Source of the DNA: Pandoraea norimbergensis | GTDB taxonomy: Bacteria > Pseudomonadota > Gammaproteobacteria > Burkholderiales > Burkholderiaceae | DNA length: 64,000 bases | Assembly: GCF_001465545.3 (NCBI RefSeq) | Contig: NZ_CP013480.3 | Coordinates: forward strand, 2,418,001 to 2,482,000 | Reading direction: 5' to 3' | Part shown: piece by piece, positions 44,770 through 53,702 of the stretch | How positions within the stretch are numbered: position 1 is the stretch's first letter | Layout: each line of letters opens with the position of its first letter | Program-made: the position numbers and the translations under genes | Notes under the pieces: model-generated | What the model was told of the DNA's origin: nothing | The model's input: only the letters and a program-made list of their open reading frames with translations | Databases searched by the model: none

Positions 44770-45654
44770 ATGGATTTCCGCTCCGTTCCGCCTTCCCGGC
44801 CGACCAAGCCATTTCGCAATGCCCCGGTGTACTGGCGCTCGTCGCTGGTGCCCGATGGCGATATGGTGACGGCCGAGTACAACGACCACACCTTCGCGCC
44901 GCACTGGCACGATGCGTACACGTTCGCGTGCATCGTGGCGGGTGCGGAGCGCTATGACTATCTGGGCGGCGAGCACGTGGCCGATGCCGGTTCGGTGGCG
45001 ATCATTCACCCGGGCGAAGTGCATACCGGCGCGCGGGAGACCGACTTCGGCTGGCGTTATCGGGTGTTCTATCTTCCGGTCGGTTTCGTGAAGGGCGTGC
45101 AACAGCAACTGGCGAGTCCAGTGGCCGGGCTGGCCTCGCCTGACGAGGCGCTGCCGTGGTTCGGGGAGAACGTCGTGCGTGATGCTCAGGCCATGCAGCG
45201 CTTGCTGGCGGCGCATCGTCTGCTTGAGGCACAGGCCGATCCGCTGGCCGCCGAACATGCGCTGGTCGATGCGGTGTCGATGATGCTGTCGCGCCATGCG
45301 CAGTTGCGGATTCCAACGCTGCCGGTTCATCGTGACGCTGTGCGTGTCGAGACGATGAAGGCGCGGTTGTCGGCTGACCTGACTGAACCGCTGACATTGA
45401 CCGCACTCGCCGAGGCGGTGGAGCTTTCACCGTTTCACGCGGCGCGTTTGTTTTCTCGCGAGACAGGGTTGGCGCCGCATGCGTGGCGCAATCAACTGCG
45501 CGTTGCGCGTGCGTTACCGGCGCTGCGTAGCGGGGCGTCCGCAACGGAAGTCGCGCTCGCGCAGGGGTTTAACGATCTGTCCCATTTCACCCGGTATTTC
45601 CGGCGCGCCTTCGGGGTGTCGCCCGGCAAATGGCGTGAAGGGGATGGGACGTAA
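44770..45654 (+). CDS. AraC-family transcriptional regulator
   Basis: 294 residues: an N-terminal cupin-type sensing domain (about 30-160, HWHDAYTFACIVAG and HPGEVHTG) and a C-terminal pair of helix-turn-helix motifs (about 195-290, with FNDLSHFTRYFRRAFGVSPGKWR). It begins 38 bases after the hydroxylase gene in the same direction, so it could be co-transcribed with the iron genes. Related AraC proteins often control amino-acid exporters, so an iron link is not certain. Confidence 0.9.
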   Translation: MDFRSVPPSRPTKPFRNAPVYWRSSLVPDGDMVTAEYNDHTFAPHWHDAYTFACIVAGAERYDYLGGEHVADAGSVAIIHPGEVHTGARETDFGWRYRVFYLPVGFVKGVQQQLASPVAGLASPDEALPWFGENVVRDAQAMQRLLAAHRLLEAQADPLAAEHALVDAVSMMLSRHAQLRIPTLPVHRDAVRVETMKARLSADLTEPLTLTALAEAVELSPFHAARLFSRETGLAPHAWRNQLRVARALPALRSGASATEVALAQGFNDLSHFTRYFRRAFGVSPGKWREGDGT

Positions 45655-45694
45655 GGCTGCGCGCTTTGGACTTTGGCGTGCGAGCGCGGGTGGC

Positions 45695-46603
45695 TCACGC
45701 CGGCGGTTGTCCTGCGGCTGACTCATGAACCCACGCGAGAAAGTCGTGCAACGGCCGTGATTTATCGGCGTCGCGCGGCACGAGCGTGACGTAAGTTGCG
45801 CCACCTGCCTGAATCTCCGGAAACGGCATGACGAGCCGGCCGCTGGCCAGTTCCCGGTCGAGTGTCGGCGTGCAACCGATGCCGATACCCAGTCCGTCGA
45901 TCACTGCCTGCAAGCTCACATGGTAGTGATCGAAGCGATGAAAGCGCACCGGACGCACCTCCGGCACACCCGCCGCATTCAACCAATCCTCCCAAGCACC
46001 GACGCGTGTTTGCGTGGCGACGAAAGCGTGCTTCGCGAGATCCTTCAACCGTCGAAGCGGCTGCGCCTGCAATAGCGACGGCGACGCGACGACACTAGCG
46101 CGCTCGGTGAACAACGGAGTTTTCTCATAGGGCTGCCACTCGGCCCCCGGCGGTGGATCGCGCCGGATGGCCACGTCGAAACCACCCCGGAACGCCGGAT
46201 CGGCACTGCTCGACGTCGTCACGACGATTTGTACATCCGGGTGCGCGGCATGAAATGCGGGAAGCCGCGCCATCAGCCAATGCATCGCGAGCGTCGTCTG
46301 CGCATTCACCCGAACGGTACGGGTCTGCGGTGCCTTGCCGAAGCGCAGGGCGGCGTCGTCGATTCGGTCGAACGCTGCGCTGATTTCAGCGGCAAAAGCG
46401 CGCGCGTGATCGGTGGCGACGTTGCGTTGGCCTTGCCGAACAAACAACTGCTGACCGAGCCAGTCTTCGAGCAGGGCAATCTGGCGGCTCACGGCACCGT
46501 GCGTGATAGACAGTTCCTGCGCAGCCGCACTCAGACTGGGCGCACGGGCAGCGGTCTCGAATACGCGCAAGGCATTCAACGGGGGCAATTGACGGCGAGA
46601 CAT
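45695..46603 (-). CDS. LysR-family regulator (GcvA-like)
   Basis: 302 residues. It opens with the GcvA/AmpR-like start (PPLNALRVFETAARAPSLSAAAQELSITHGAVSRQI) and a substrate-binding domain follows. It is divergent from the TSUP transporter gene with a 91-base gap, so that gene is its likely target. A GTGA-N7-TCAC element (46641-46655) in the gap may be part of the binding site. The effector is unknown. Confidence 0.93.
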   Translation of the reverse strand: MSRRQLPPLNALRVFETAARAPSLSAAAQELSITHGAVSRQIALLEDWLGQQLFVRQGQRNVATDHARAFAAEISAAFDRIDDAALRFGKAPQTRTVRVNAQTTLAMHWLMARLPAFHAAHPDVQIVVTTSSSADPAFRGGFDVAIRRDPPPGAEWQPYEKTPLFTERASVVASPSLLQAQPLRRLKDLAKHAFVATQTRVGAWEDWLNAAGVPEVRPVRFHRFDHYHVSLQAVIDGLGIGIGCTPTLDRELASGRLVMPFPEIQAGGATYVTLVPRDADKSRPLHDFLAWVHESAAGQPPA

Positions 46604-46694
46604 CGTGAGCTCACAGGAGGGATAGCCATCGGGCTGAACTGTGACTTTTTATCACGGAAATGCTGCAATTTTGTCGATAGTGTGACCAATCATC

Positions 46695-47498
46695 ATGCTT
46701 TATCGTTACCGGATTGCGAACAACAAGACACGGATGGCAGCGGGCATGTTCGAAGGACTCGTGGCAGGACACGCGTGGGGCATGGTGATGGTGGCGCTGG
46801 TCGGCACCTTGGCAGGGGCGGTGAGCGGGGTAGTCGGTACGGGCTCGTCGATGATGTTGCTGCCGGTGCTGGTGTACACGTACGGGCCGAAGCAGGCCGT
46901 ACCGATCATGGCCGTGGCGGCGATTATCGGCAACGTCTCGAAGGTGCTGGCGTGGTGGCGAGAGATCGACTGGCGCGCTGTGCTGGCCTATTCCCTGCCC
47001 GGGGCACCGGCGGCGGCATTGGGGGCGCGCACGCTCTGGAGTTTGCCGGCCACGGCTGTGGATATCGCACTTGGCACGTTCTTCATTGCGATGGTGCCTG
47101 TGCGGCATTGGCTGCGTCGGCGGCAATTCCGATTGGGCGTTTGGCACCTGGCTGTGGTTGGCGCGGTCATCGGCTTTCTCACCGGTATCGTGCTTTCGAC
47201 GGGACCATTGAGCGTGCCGGCGTTCGCGGCGTATGGCTTGTCGGGGGGAGGGTTTTTAGGCTCGGAGGCCGCCAGTTCGATGTTGATCTACGTGGCGAAG
47301 GTGCTGATGTTCTCCGACCTTGGCGCGCTGCCGCCACAGGCGTGGGCCAACGGACTGATCGTCGGCATGGCGCTGATGGCCGGGACGCTGCTGGGCAAGC
47401 GGTTCGTGCTGGGGTTGTCGCCGCAGGTGTTTCAACGGTTGCTGGACACGATGTTGGTGGTGTCGGGGGCGGTGATGTTGAGTGCGGCGTGGCGGTGA
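46695..47498 (+). CDS. TSUP-family (TauE/SafE) membrane exporter
   Basis: 267 residues, about eight membrane helices. It has the family pattern GAVSGVVGTGSSMMLLPVL near the start and a matching repeat in the second half (GFLTGIVLSTGPLSVPAFAAYG). Members move sulfite, sulfoacetate or related anions. ATG 46695 gives a polar leader; ATG 46746 is an alternative start. It pairs with the divergent LysR gene. The truncated lipocalin-like frame begins inside its last codons. Confidence 0.88.
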   Translation: MLYRYRIANNKTRMAAGMFEGLVAGHAWGMVMVALVGTLAGAVSGVVGTGSSMMLLPVLVYTYGPKQAVPIMAVAAIIGNVSKVLAWWREIDWRAVLAYSLPGAPAAALGARTLWSLPATAVDIALGTFFIAMVPVRHWLRRRQFRLGVWHLAVVGAVIGFLTGIVLSTGPLSVPAFAAYGLSGGGFLGSEAASSMLIYVAKVLMFSDLGALPPQAWANGLIVGMALMAGTLLGKRFVLGLSPQVFQRLLDTMLVVSGAVMLSAAWR

Positions 47499-47823
47499 TC
47501 CGAATGGGCACCTGATGTTCGGTGCCGATGGGCGAATGATGGTACTGATCACGGCAAAGTCGCGGGAGCCGGGCACTTCCAACGAAAAACTGGCTGGGCT
47601 CTTCCTTTCGGCGATGGCCTATACCGGGCGGTATCGGGTCGATGCGGACCGTTTCATCACGAAGATTGACTCATCATGGAATGAAGCTTGGAACGGCACC
47701 GAGCAGGAACGCCTGTACAAACTCAATGGCGACACGCTCGAAGTTTGGACGGCGTGGATGCCGAACCCGATGGTGGAGGGCAACCCCATTGGGAGGGGGA
47801 TTCTCCGGTTTCGGCGCGAGTAG
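47482..47823 (+). pseudogene. Lipocalin-like gene missing its N-terminal part
   Basis: The frame reads GDPNGHLMF through a full C-terminal part of the lipocalin-like (Lipocalin_5) family (AYTGRYRVDAD, WNGTEQERLYKL). The normal opening strand (G-T-W-R-L-V-S) and about 30 residues are missing. Recognisable sequence begins at the exact end of the TSUP gene, so a deletion probably joined the two. The remaining frame is open (113 codons from GTG 47482, or from ATG 47515) but is unlikely to fold as a full barrel. Confidence 0.7.
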
Positions 47824-47855
47824 GATTTTCTGTACTAAGGCATTGATCGATACAA

Positions 47856-48821
47856 ATGGAAAACGTGAAAGGCGCTCATCCCGTACTGACAATCCGAGTA
47901 CTTGGCGATACTCCGATTCAACCGGCGTTCGAGGCCCTTGTCGCGGAGGCTTGTGAAGCTATTCCATCAGCGCTGGATGACCTGCTGGATGGTTTATATC
48001 TCTACGGCAGCGTCGCACGCGGATGCGCAGTACCGGGGCAGTCGGATCTGGACCTGACCCTTGTGCTTACGCGCCAACCATCAGAGCAGGAGCGCGAGCG
48101 TATCGAGGCACTGCGCCGGGATATGGAAGCGCGCCACCGTGAGGTCGCAAAAATCGACTTCGACATTGGGGTACGCGCAGACGTGCTGAACCCGGCTAAT
48201 TTATACAGTTGGGGTTATTGGTTGAAGCATGAATGCCGATGCGTTCATGGAAATGATCTTTCCCAACGATTCGAGGCTTTTATCCCCTCGCGAGCTATTG
48301 CGGAATGCGTTAACGGTGACTACGTTCATGCATTGAACGATTACGCTCACCGCATCGCCAGCGCCAGTGATCCCGCCACGGCGCATCGCCTCATGAAAGA
48401 GGCGGCAAGAAAGCTGATTCGTTCTACCAATACTTCCATCCCCGCCGCCGAGAGCACCGCGGCACTTGCCCACTTTCGCGCGTCACTGCAATTTGAAACC
48501 GATTGCTCCGATGTTGCCAGTGCACTGGCCAGCGGATCACCCGGCTTCGTGTTGCTCGACGTTCGAAGTCCGGCGCTGTTTGCTCGTGGCCACGTTCCTG
48601 GCGCCGTGAACTTAATGCACGGCAAGATCATCGCGTCGAAGCTCGCCGATTATTCGCACGACACACTCTTCGTCACCTACTGCGCGGGACCGCACTGCAA
48701 TGGCGCAACGCGAGGCGCCATTCGGCTGGCGCAGTTGGGACGGCCAGTGAAGGTGATGATCGGCGGTGTTGCCGGATGGCTCGACGAAGGTTTCGACCTT
48801 GCCGTGAGCGAGCTTGAGTGA
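47856..48821 (+). CDS. Chimeric protein: nucleotidyltransferase domain fused to a rhodanese domain
   Basis: 321 residues in one frame. Residues 25-190 form a pol-beta-type nucleotidyltransferase with YGSVARG (50-56), D64 and D66 (SDLDL), and a third acidic site at D101/D103, then a helical tail. Residues 198-316 form a rhodanese domain of the kind usually encoded alone, with LLDVR (233-237) and active-site C276 in TYCAGPHC. The first part is less GC-rich than the second. The join lies at about 48430, where the free-standing rhodanese would start. It looks like an in-frame gene fusion by recombination. Both active sites are intact, so it may be functional. Confidence 0.8.
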   Translation: MENVKGAHPVLTIRVLGDTPIQPAFEALVAEACEAIPSALDDLLDGLYLYGSVARGCAVPGQSDLDLTLVLTRQPSEQERERIEALRRDMEARHREVAKIDFDIGVRADVLNPANLYSWGYWLKHECRCVHGNDLSQRFEAFIPSRAIAECVNGDYVHALNDYAHRIASASDPATAHRLMKEAARKLIRSTNTSIPAAESTAALAHFRASLQFETDCSDVASALASGSPGFVLLDVRSPALFARGHVPGAVNLMHGKIIASKLADYSHDTLFVTYCAGPHCNGATRGAIRLAQLGRPVKVMIGGVAGWLDEGFDLAVSELE

Positions 48822-49026
48822 TCGATCCGACTGGGCGTTGATGAGGGGCTTGTGCTCAAAGATCGGCAAAGCGCCTTCGGCAATCCAACTTCCGCGTCAG
48901 GTCATCAATGTGGGCCGCCGCAGATGGCGGAAATCGGCCAAGAGCGGCCAGTTGTGAATTGACGCAGAATACGGCATGAAGAAGCAGCACCGCGTTTTGT
49001 ACAACCACAAACCACTGAGGCTACAA

Positions 49027-49644
49027 ATGGTTGATTGGTCTGTTATTGCGACAGTCTTTTCTGTCTATGCGGCGAGCGCGGTCATCCCCGGGCCGAACTT
49101 TGTCGCAATCACGCACAAGGCGGTAACCGGCACACGCTCCGATGCGCTCGCGCTTGTCGCCGGAATCGTGACAGTGAATCTGTTCTGGGCGACTTGCGCC
49201 ATTCTTGGCATCGGCGTGGTGTTCGCTATGTTCCCGTGGCTCGCTGTCGGCGTCAGGCTTGTTGGCGCGGCCTATCTGATCTGGTTCGGACTGCGGCTCG
49301 TTGTGTCGGCGCGGGCAACTCCCTCGGAAGCACGTCACCCACCGAAGATGCCTCGGTTTCGCGGCGCATTCCTGCAAGGTATCGCGACAAATATTGCGAA
49401 CCCGAAGTCCATCGCTTTTTATGCGGCGGTGTTTTCCTCAGCGGTGCCCACCCACGTTTCCACGCAGACGTTCTTCGCAATGCTGGTGACGGTCGGCGTT
49501 TCAGCGACGTGCTGGTACGGCGCCGTCGCCCTCGTGCTATCGCACGCGACGATTGCGACGGCGTATCGCCGCGCGAAGACATGGATCGACCTCATGTGTG
49601 GAGGGCTGATGATCGCGCTGGGAATCCGGCAGGCATTCCGGTAA
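49027..49644 (+). CDS. LysE/RhtB-family amino-acid exporter
   Basis: 205 residues, six membrane helices. It has the family opening VIPGPNFVAITHKAV (about 16-30) and the mid-protein NIANPKSIAFYAA stretch. It exports amino acids or derivatives with protons. ATG 49027 has GAGG 6 bases upstream and gives the normal family N-terminus; the longer frame from 48976 does not. It is alone, 205 bases after the chimera. Confidence 0.92.
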   Translation: MVDWSVIATVFSVYAASAVIPGPNFVAITHKAVTGTRSDALALVAGIVTVNLFWATCAILGIGVVFAMFPWLAVGVRLVGAAYLIWFGLRLVVSARATPSEARHPPKMPRFRGAFLQGIATNIANPKSIAFYAAVFSSAVPTHVSTQTFFAMLVTVGVSATCWYGAVALVLSHATIATAYRRAKTWIDLMCGGLMIALGIRQAFR

Positions 49645-49796
49645 CAAGGCGCACAATCCCTCAACGTTTCATCAATCAAAACGTAGCAATCCGAGCCGAC
49701 AGGTCTAATGTTTCATCTGTCGAAAAAATATTCGGCCGACCGCGAACGAAGCACCAAAAACATCCGACGCATACGGTATAGAAGCAGCGATCAATG

Positions 49797-49812
49797 TCAC
49801 CCAATTGGGTGA
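49797..49812. promoter_or_regulatory. Perfect 16-bp palindrome near a -35 position
   Basis: TCACCCAATTGGGTGA reads the same on both strands. A -10-like TAGAAT lies at 49836-49841, so the palindrome covers about the -35 region of the small secreted protein gene. It has the form of a repressor operator. Confidence 0.6.
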
Positions 49813-49876
49813 TACATCGCCCCAAAACCCGTGACTAGAATCGTGACAGGCAATCCACCTTTGGAGCCCTTGTCAC

Positions 49877-50344
49877 ATGAATACATATCTATTGCGAGTG
49901 TTCGCCGTGTTGGTTTTAACTGCCGGACTCGGCCTGTCTGGCCAAGCTTGGGCCGGCGTCACTTACGGCGTCGATGACGCGGGCATTATTCCGCAGATGG
50001 ATCAAGGCTGCACGAGCCCCAGCTGCGAAAGAAATACCATCCTTCCGATAACTAACAGTACGGGTGAAGCTGCGGTTTGCATTCAGCCCGGTATGGAAAG
50101 CGCCAGCTATAAGTACACGGGCTCGAACCAGTTCATTCTCGTCTACGGGTATCACAACGCCTGCGGGTTCGTCTCTTTCGTCTGGGTGAAGCATCAGGGG
50201 CAATGGCATAACGCTGGTCTTGCCCAGCCGCGTCAGAACGTAGCCGTAGGGATCACCTTCGATACGCCGCAAGGCAACCCGCCCAACGTCATCATGTTTT
50301 GCCGTACCGCAGGCGCGCCACGCGATGATCTGCATTGTCAGTGA
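49877..50344 (+). CDS. Small secreted Cys-containing protein of unknown function
   Basis: 155 residues. A clear signal peptide (hydrophobic 5-24, cleavage near AWA-GV, 26) is followed by a mature part with six cysteines, suggesting disulfides in the periplasm or outside. I do not recognise a family. The mature part has Gly/Asn-rich beta-like stretches and no catalytic motif. It stands alone with its own palindrome-bearing promoter region, a GGAG ribosome binding site and a strong terminator. Confidence 0.8.
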   Translation: MNTYLLRVFAVLVLTAGLGLSGQAWAGVTYGVDDAGIIPQMDQGCTSPSCERNTILPITNSTGEAAVCIQPGMESASYKYTGSNQFILVYGYHNACGFVSFVWVKHQGQWHNAGLAQPRQNVAVGITFDTPQGNPPNVIMFCRTAGAPRDDLHCQ

Positions 50345-50397
50345 GAGCGCGTGATGCGCTAATTTCCGTTCAACTGCGTCGCACGAATTCATTTGAT

Positions 50398-50423
50398 AGC
50401 CGCTCCCGTGAGCGGCTTTTTTT
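50398..50423 (+). terminator. Intrinsic terminator of the small secreted protein gene
   Basis: Perfect 8-bp stem (50398-50405 with 50410-50417), CCGT loop and an uninterrupted run of seven T. Confidence 0.95.
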
Positions 50424-50476
50424 CGTCTATACCGTCGTACACACGATTTGCACGAATGCCGGACGATCGAGATATC

Positions 50477-51682
50477 TCATCTGCCATCCCGCCGCGCAGC
50501 CACAAGATTCACCACCAGCGCCACCGTCATCGCCGCACTCCCCACGACGAACAACACCGCGTAGTTGCCCTGCGTCGCAGCAAACAAAAACGACATCCCG
50601 TAAGCGGCCCCGGCCTGCAACGTCGCAAAGCTCGTCGTAGCCGTACTCCACGCGCCCTTTTGCGCAGAAGGGTGGTGTACCAGCAGCTCATTCACGCGAC
50701 CAAGCACCAGTGGCACGATGCCCGGCGTGAACGCACCCATCACCAGACTCGACACAATCAACCCCGGTAACCCAAGCCCTAACACCGGCAGCAACACCGC
50801 AACAATCTGCGAAACATATGCGACCCGCAGCGCCCGACCAAACCCTATCCTGTCAGCCAGATGCCCCGCAAAAATCAGCCCAAGGATCGCACCAAGCCCA
50901 TATAGCACCCAGAAGTGCGCCCCGGCATCCAGCCCCTTGCCGAGACCCCGTGCCACGTAATCCACAAGAAAAATCATGTGCGGCACCAGCACTACCGCAT
51001 TCAGCGCGTATTCGAGATACAGCGCGCGCAGCGTCACAGAACTAGCAGGCCGACGGTGCGCATGCGCATTGGCAGCGACCGCAACAGCAGGCGTTCCCGA
51101 CGGCCATCCGCGCCATCCCACAACAGAAAGCGCGAGCGAGACGACCCCTAACCCGATCCACGTCTGCGAAAGACCTTGCCGAAGCAGCAGCGGCACTAAC
51201 GTGCCCGATGCCGCGATCCCCAGCCCAATGCCCGCAAAGATCGCGCCGCTCACGATGCCGCGTCGCGACGGCGGTACATGACCCAACACCGTCGGTGCCG
51301 CAAGCACCATCAGCACCCCTCCAGAAAACCCTGATGCGAAGCGCCATGAGAAGAACCACAGAAACGACAGCGGCCAAGCACACGCGAGAAACGCGACCGC
51401 GGTGAGCAGCATCATCGCGCGCAAGATCGTGACAGTCGGCGCGTAGCGCGCAAGCGCCCGTGCACCGAGTGCCCCCGCGAGATAGCCACCCAGATTGGCC
51501 GCGCCAAGATAAGCGGCCGTCGACGCAGCAAACCAGTGCGCGCCAATAATCGCGGGAAGCAGGGCGGTGTAAGCGAAGCGGGCGAACCCAATGCCGATCA
51601 GGCTGGCGCTGGCGGCAGACAACGTGGCACGCCACGCATTGAAGGGGGCGGCTGACGTGCCGCCAAGCGTTGCGTTTTGCAT
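50477..51682 (-). CDS. MFS transporter, YbfB/YjiJ-like
   Basis: 401 residues, 12 membrane helices. The opening (LIGIGFARFAYTALLPAII, then AAYLGAANLGGYLAGAL) is characteristic of YbfB/YjiJ-type carriers. ATG 51682 has GGAG at 5 bases; longer starts at 51709 and 51781 lack one. The LysR gene lies upstream in the same direction, 139 bases away. The substrate is unknown. Confidence 0.9.
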   Translation of the reverse strand: MQNATLGGTSAAPFNAWRATLSAASASLIGIGFARFAYTALLPAIIGAHWFAASTAAYLGAANLGGYLAGALGARALARYAPTVTILRAMMLLTAVAFLACAWPLSFLWFFSWRFASGFSGGVLMVLAAPTVLGHVPPSRRGIVSGAIFAGIGLGIAASGTLVPLLLRQGLSQTWIGLGVVSLALSVVGWRGWPSGTPAVAVAANAHAHRRPASSVTLRALYLEYALNAVVLVPHMIFLVDYVARGLGKGLDAGAHFWVLYGLGAILGLIFAGHLADRIGFGRALRVAYVSQIVAVLLPVLGLGLPGLIVSSLVMGAFTPGIVPLVLGRVNELLVHHPSAQKGAWSTATTSFATLQAGAAYGMSFLFAATQGNYAVLFVVGSAAMTVALVVNLVAARRDGR

Positions 51683-51821
51683 GTGGACTCCGGGGCGCGC
51701 GTGGCTCATATCCAGTGCCGTGCCACGCGCAAAAGCGATGGAGTTAGTGTAGGTGCCGCGCGCCCGACGGAGAACGGCCACGCGTCGGAAGTCATTCTTC
51801 CGCGTGGCGTACGAATCGCCG

Positions 51822-52748
51822 TTACGCTTTCTCCGCCACTTTGTTCACGCGCACGAAATGCTTACGCAGGCGCGGCACGGCGAAGTCGACGAACGCCCGC
51901 ACTTTAGGGACGGCGAGGCGTCCCTGCGGCGTGATGACGTGCACGGGCATTGGTGGATGCTCATACTCGCGCAACACGATCTGCAACGTGCCGCGCTCGA
52001 TCTCATCGACCATGTGATAAGTCAGCATCCGCGCCACGCCGTGACCGGCCACGGCCGACGCAATCGCCGCACGAATCGAATTGACGATCAGTCTCGGCGT
52101 GAACTGCACCACCTGCGGCACCGACGCCCGTCCGCTCGCCGGAAAGCGCCATGAGTCGATGCCGAAGTACGTCATCGACACGATCTGATGTTTCGCCAGA
52201 TCGGCGGGTGTCTCGATAGGCGCGTGCGATGCGAGATAGTCAGGCGACGCGGCAATCACTCGCCGGACTTCGCCAACCTGTGTAGCGACGAGCGATGAGT
52301 CGGGCAAATGCGCAACACGTAGCGCCACGTCGATGCCCTCATCAATCAGGCTGACCGGAACGTCGCTCAGCGCAAGCCGCACCGTTACGGCTGGGTACCG
52401 CTCGATGAAGGCGTCTACGATCTCCCGCATCAGCGTCTCGCCTGCCGCCAATGGCGACGCTACGGTCAGCAGACCGCGCGGGGCAGAGCGCTCACCGGCC
52501 GCGAGCACGTCGGCCTCGTCCAGATCGAGCAGAATGCGTCGGCAGGCGGCGGCGTAGCGCTCACCGGCGGCGCTCAGGCGGATGGTGCGTGTGGTGCGAT
52601 GTAACAGGGCCGTGCCGGTATGGGCCTCAAGATACGCGATGGCGCGGCTCACGGCGGCGGCCGAGCGCCCGAGGCGGCGGGCGGCACCGGCGAGGCTTCC
52701 TTCGTCGAGGGTGGCGACGAAGACCTTCATCGCGTCGATTCTGTCCAT
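51822..52748 (-). CDS. LysR-family regulator
   Basis: 308 residues: N-terminal winged HTH (MDRIDAMKVFVATLDEGSLAGAARRLGRSAAAVSRAI) and a CrgA-type substrate domain. It is divergent from the glutathione S-transferase gene with a 185-base gap, a usual LysR-target arrangement. It could also control the MFS gene that follows in the same direction. The effector is unknown. Confidence 0.93.
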   Translation of the reverse strand: MDRIDAMKVFVATLDEGSLAGAARRLGRSAAAVSRAIAYLEAHTGTALLHRTTRTIRLSAAGERYAAACRRILLDLDEADVLAAGERSAPRGLLTVASPLAAGETLMREIVDAFIERYPAVTVRLALSDVPVSLIDEGIDVALRVAHLPDSSLVATQVGEVRRVIAASPDYLASHAPIETPADLAKHQIVSMTYFGIDSWRFPASGRASVPQVVQFTPRLIVNSIRAAIASAVAGHGVARMLTYHMVDEIERGTLQIVLREYEHPPMPVHVITPQGRLAVPKVRAFVDFAVPRLRKHFVRVNKVAEKA

Positions 52749-52903
52749 GAGCAGGGCGGGATGGCGGGTTGGTAGTGGCCTGGAAGTGGCTGAACGGGGC
52801 GAATAGCGCTAATGGAGCGTTTTGCCGGGTTCCAGGCCGCGTGGCCCGACAACCAGTCTGATCGGCAAGATTACCCCTAAATCCGCCAATACGGCGACAA
52901 TGG

Positions 52904-52932
52904 CGTTCGGATCAACCGCCGGAGTCCGAACG
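52904..52932 (+). promoter_or_regulatory. Hairpin enclosing the ribosome binding site of the GST gene
   Basis: Perfect 8-bp arms (52904-52911 with 52925-52932) with a 13-nt loop that contains GGAG (52921-52924); the second arm ends one base before the ATG. It could control translation, or it could be a LysR binding site. Confidence 0.5.
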
Positions 52933-52933
52933 T

Positions 52934-53605
52934 ATGATCACCGTCCATCACCTGAACAACTCCCGCTCGCAACGCGTGCTCTGGTTGCTCGAAGAGCTCG
53001 GCCTGCCGTACGAACTGCGCCACTACGCCCGCGACCCCAACACGATGCTTGCGCCCCCGGAGCTTCGGCAGGTTCACCCGCTCGGGAAGTCACCGGTTCT
53101 TACCGACGGCGACCTGACGCTGGCCGAGTCGGGCGCCATCATCGAGTATCTGGTCGATCGTTACGGAGAAGGGCGATTGGCCCCGCCGCGCGATACCCCC
53201 GAACGTCTGCGCTGGACTTACTGGCTGCACTACGCCGAAGGTTCTGCCATGCCGCCCTTGTTGCTCAAGCTTGTGGCGCTGCGCATCGCGAGCGCGCCCA
53301 TGCCGTTTTTCGTCCGCCCCATTGCCCGCAAGATCAGCGGCACATTGCAGTCGAGCTTCGTCGATCCACAATTGGCGCTGCACTTCGGCTATGTGAACGA
53401 CGAACTGGCGAAGACCGGCTGGTTCGTCGGCGACAGTTTCAGTGCTGCCGATGTCCAGATGAGCTTTCCGCTGGAAGCCGCAGCCGCGCGCGGCGACGCC
53501 AAGGGCCGTTGGCCGGCCATCGAAGACTTTCTCAAACGCATTCATTCACGTGAGGCTTACCAGCGCGCACTCGCGCGTGGCGGCCCCTACGAACTGTTGA
53601 GTTGA
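52934..53605 (+). CDS. Glutathione S-transferase
   Basis: 223-residue cytosolic GST: thioredoxin-like N-terminal domain (1-80) with SRSQRVLW in the Ser/Tyr site region, cis-Pro in KSPVLTDG, and ESGAIIEYL for glutathione binding. A helical C-terminal domain follows. It is divergent from a LysR gene, its probable regulator. It is close to the fungal URE2p-like/Ypjf group by pattern; the substrate cannot be told. Confidence 0.92.
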   Translation: MITVHHLNNSRSQRVLWLLEELGLPYELRHYARDPNTMLAPPELRQVHPLGKSPVLTDGDLTLAESGAIIEYLVDRYGEGRLAPPRDTPERLRWTYWLHYAEGSAMPPLLLKLVALRIASAPMPFFVRPIARKISGTLQSSFVDPQLALHFGYVNDELAKTGWFVGDSFSAADVQMSFPLEAAAARGDAKGRWPAIEDFLKRIHSREAYQRALARGGPYELLS

Positions 53606-53702
53606 CGCGGCCACGCCAAGCCGTGTCAGCCAAGCCCGAATCCGTTAGCTTTTTTCACCCCTGACATCACGACATCACTGACGTCCTACGCCACACGACA
53701 TC

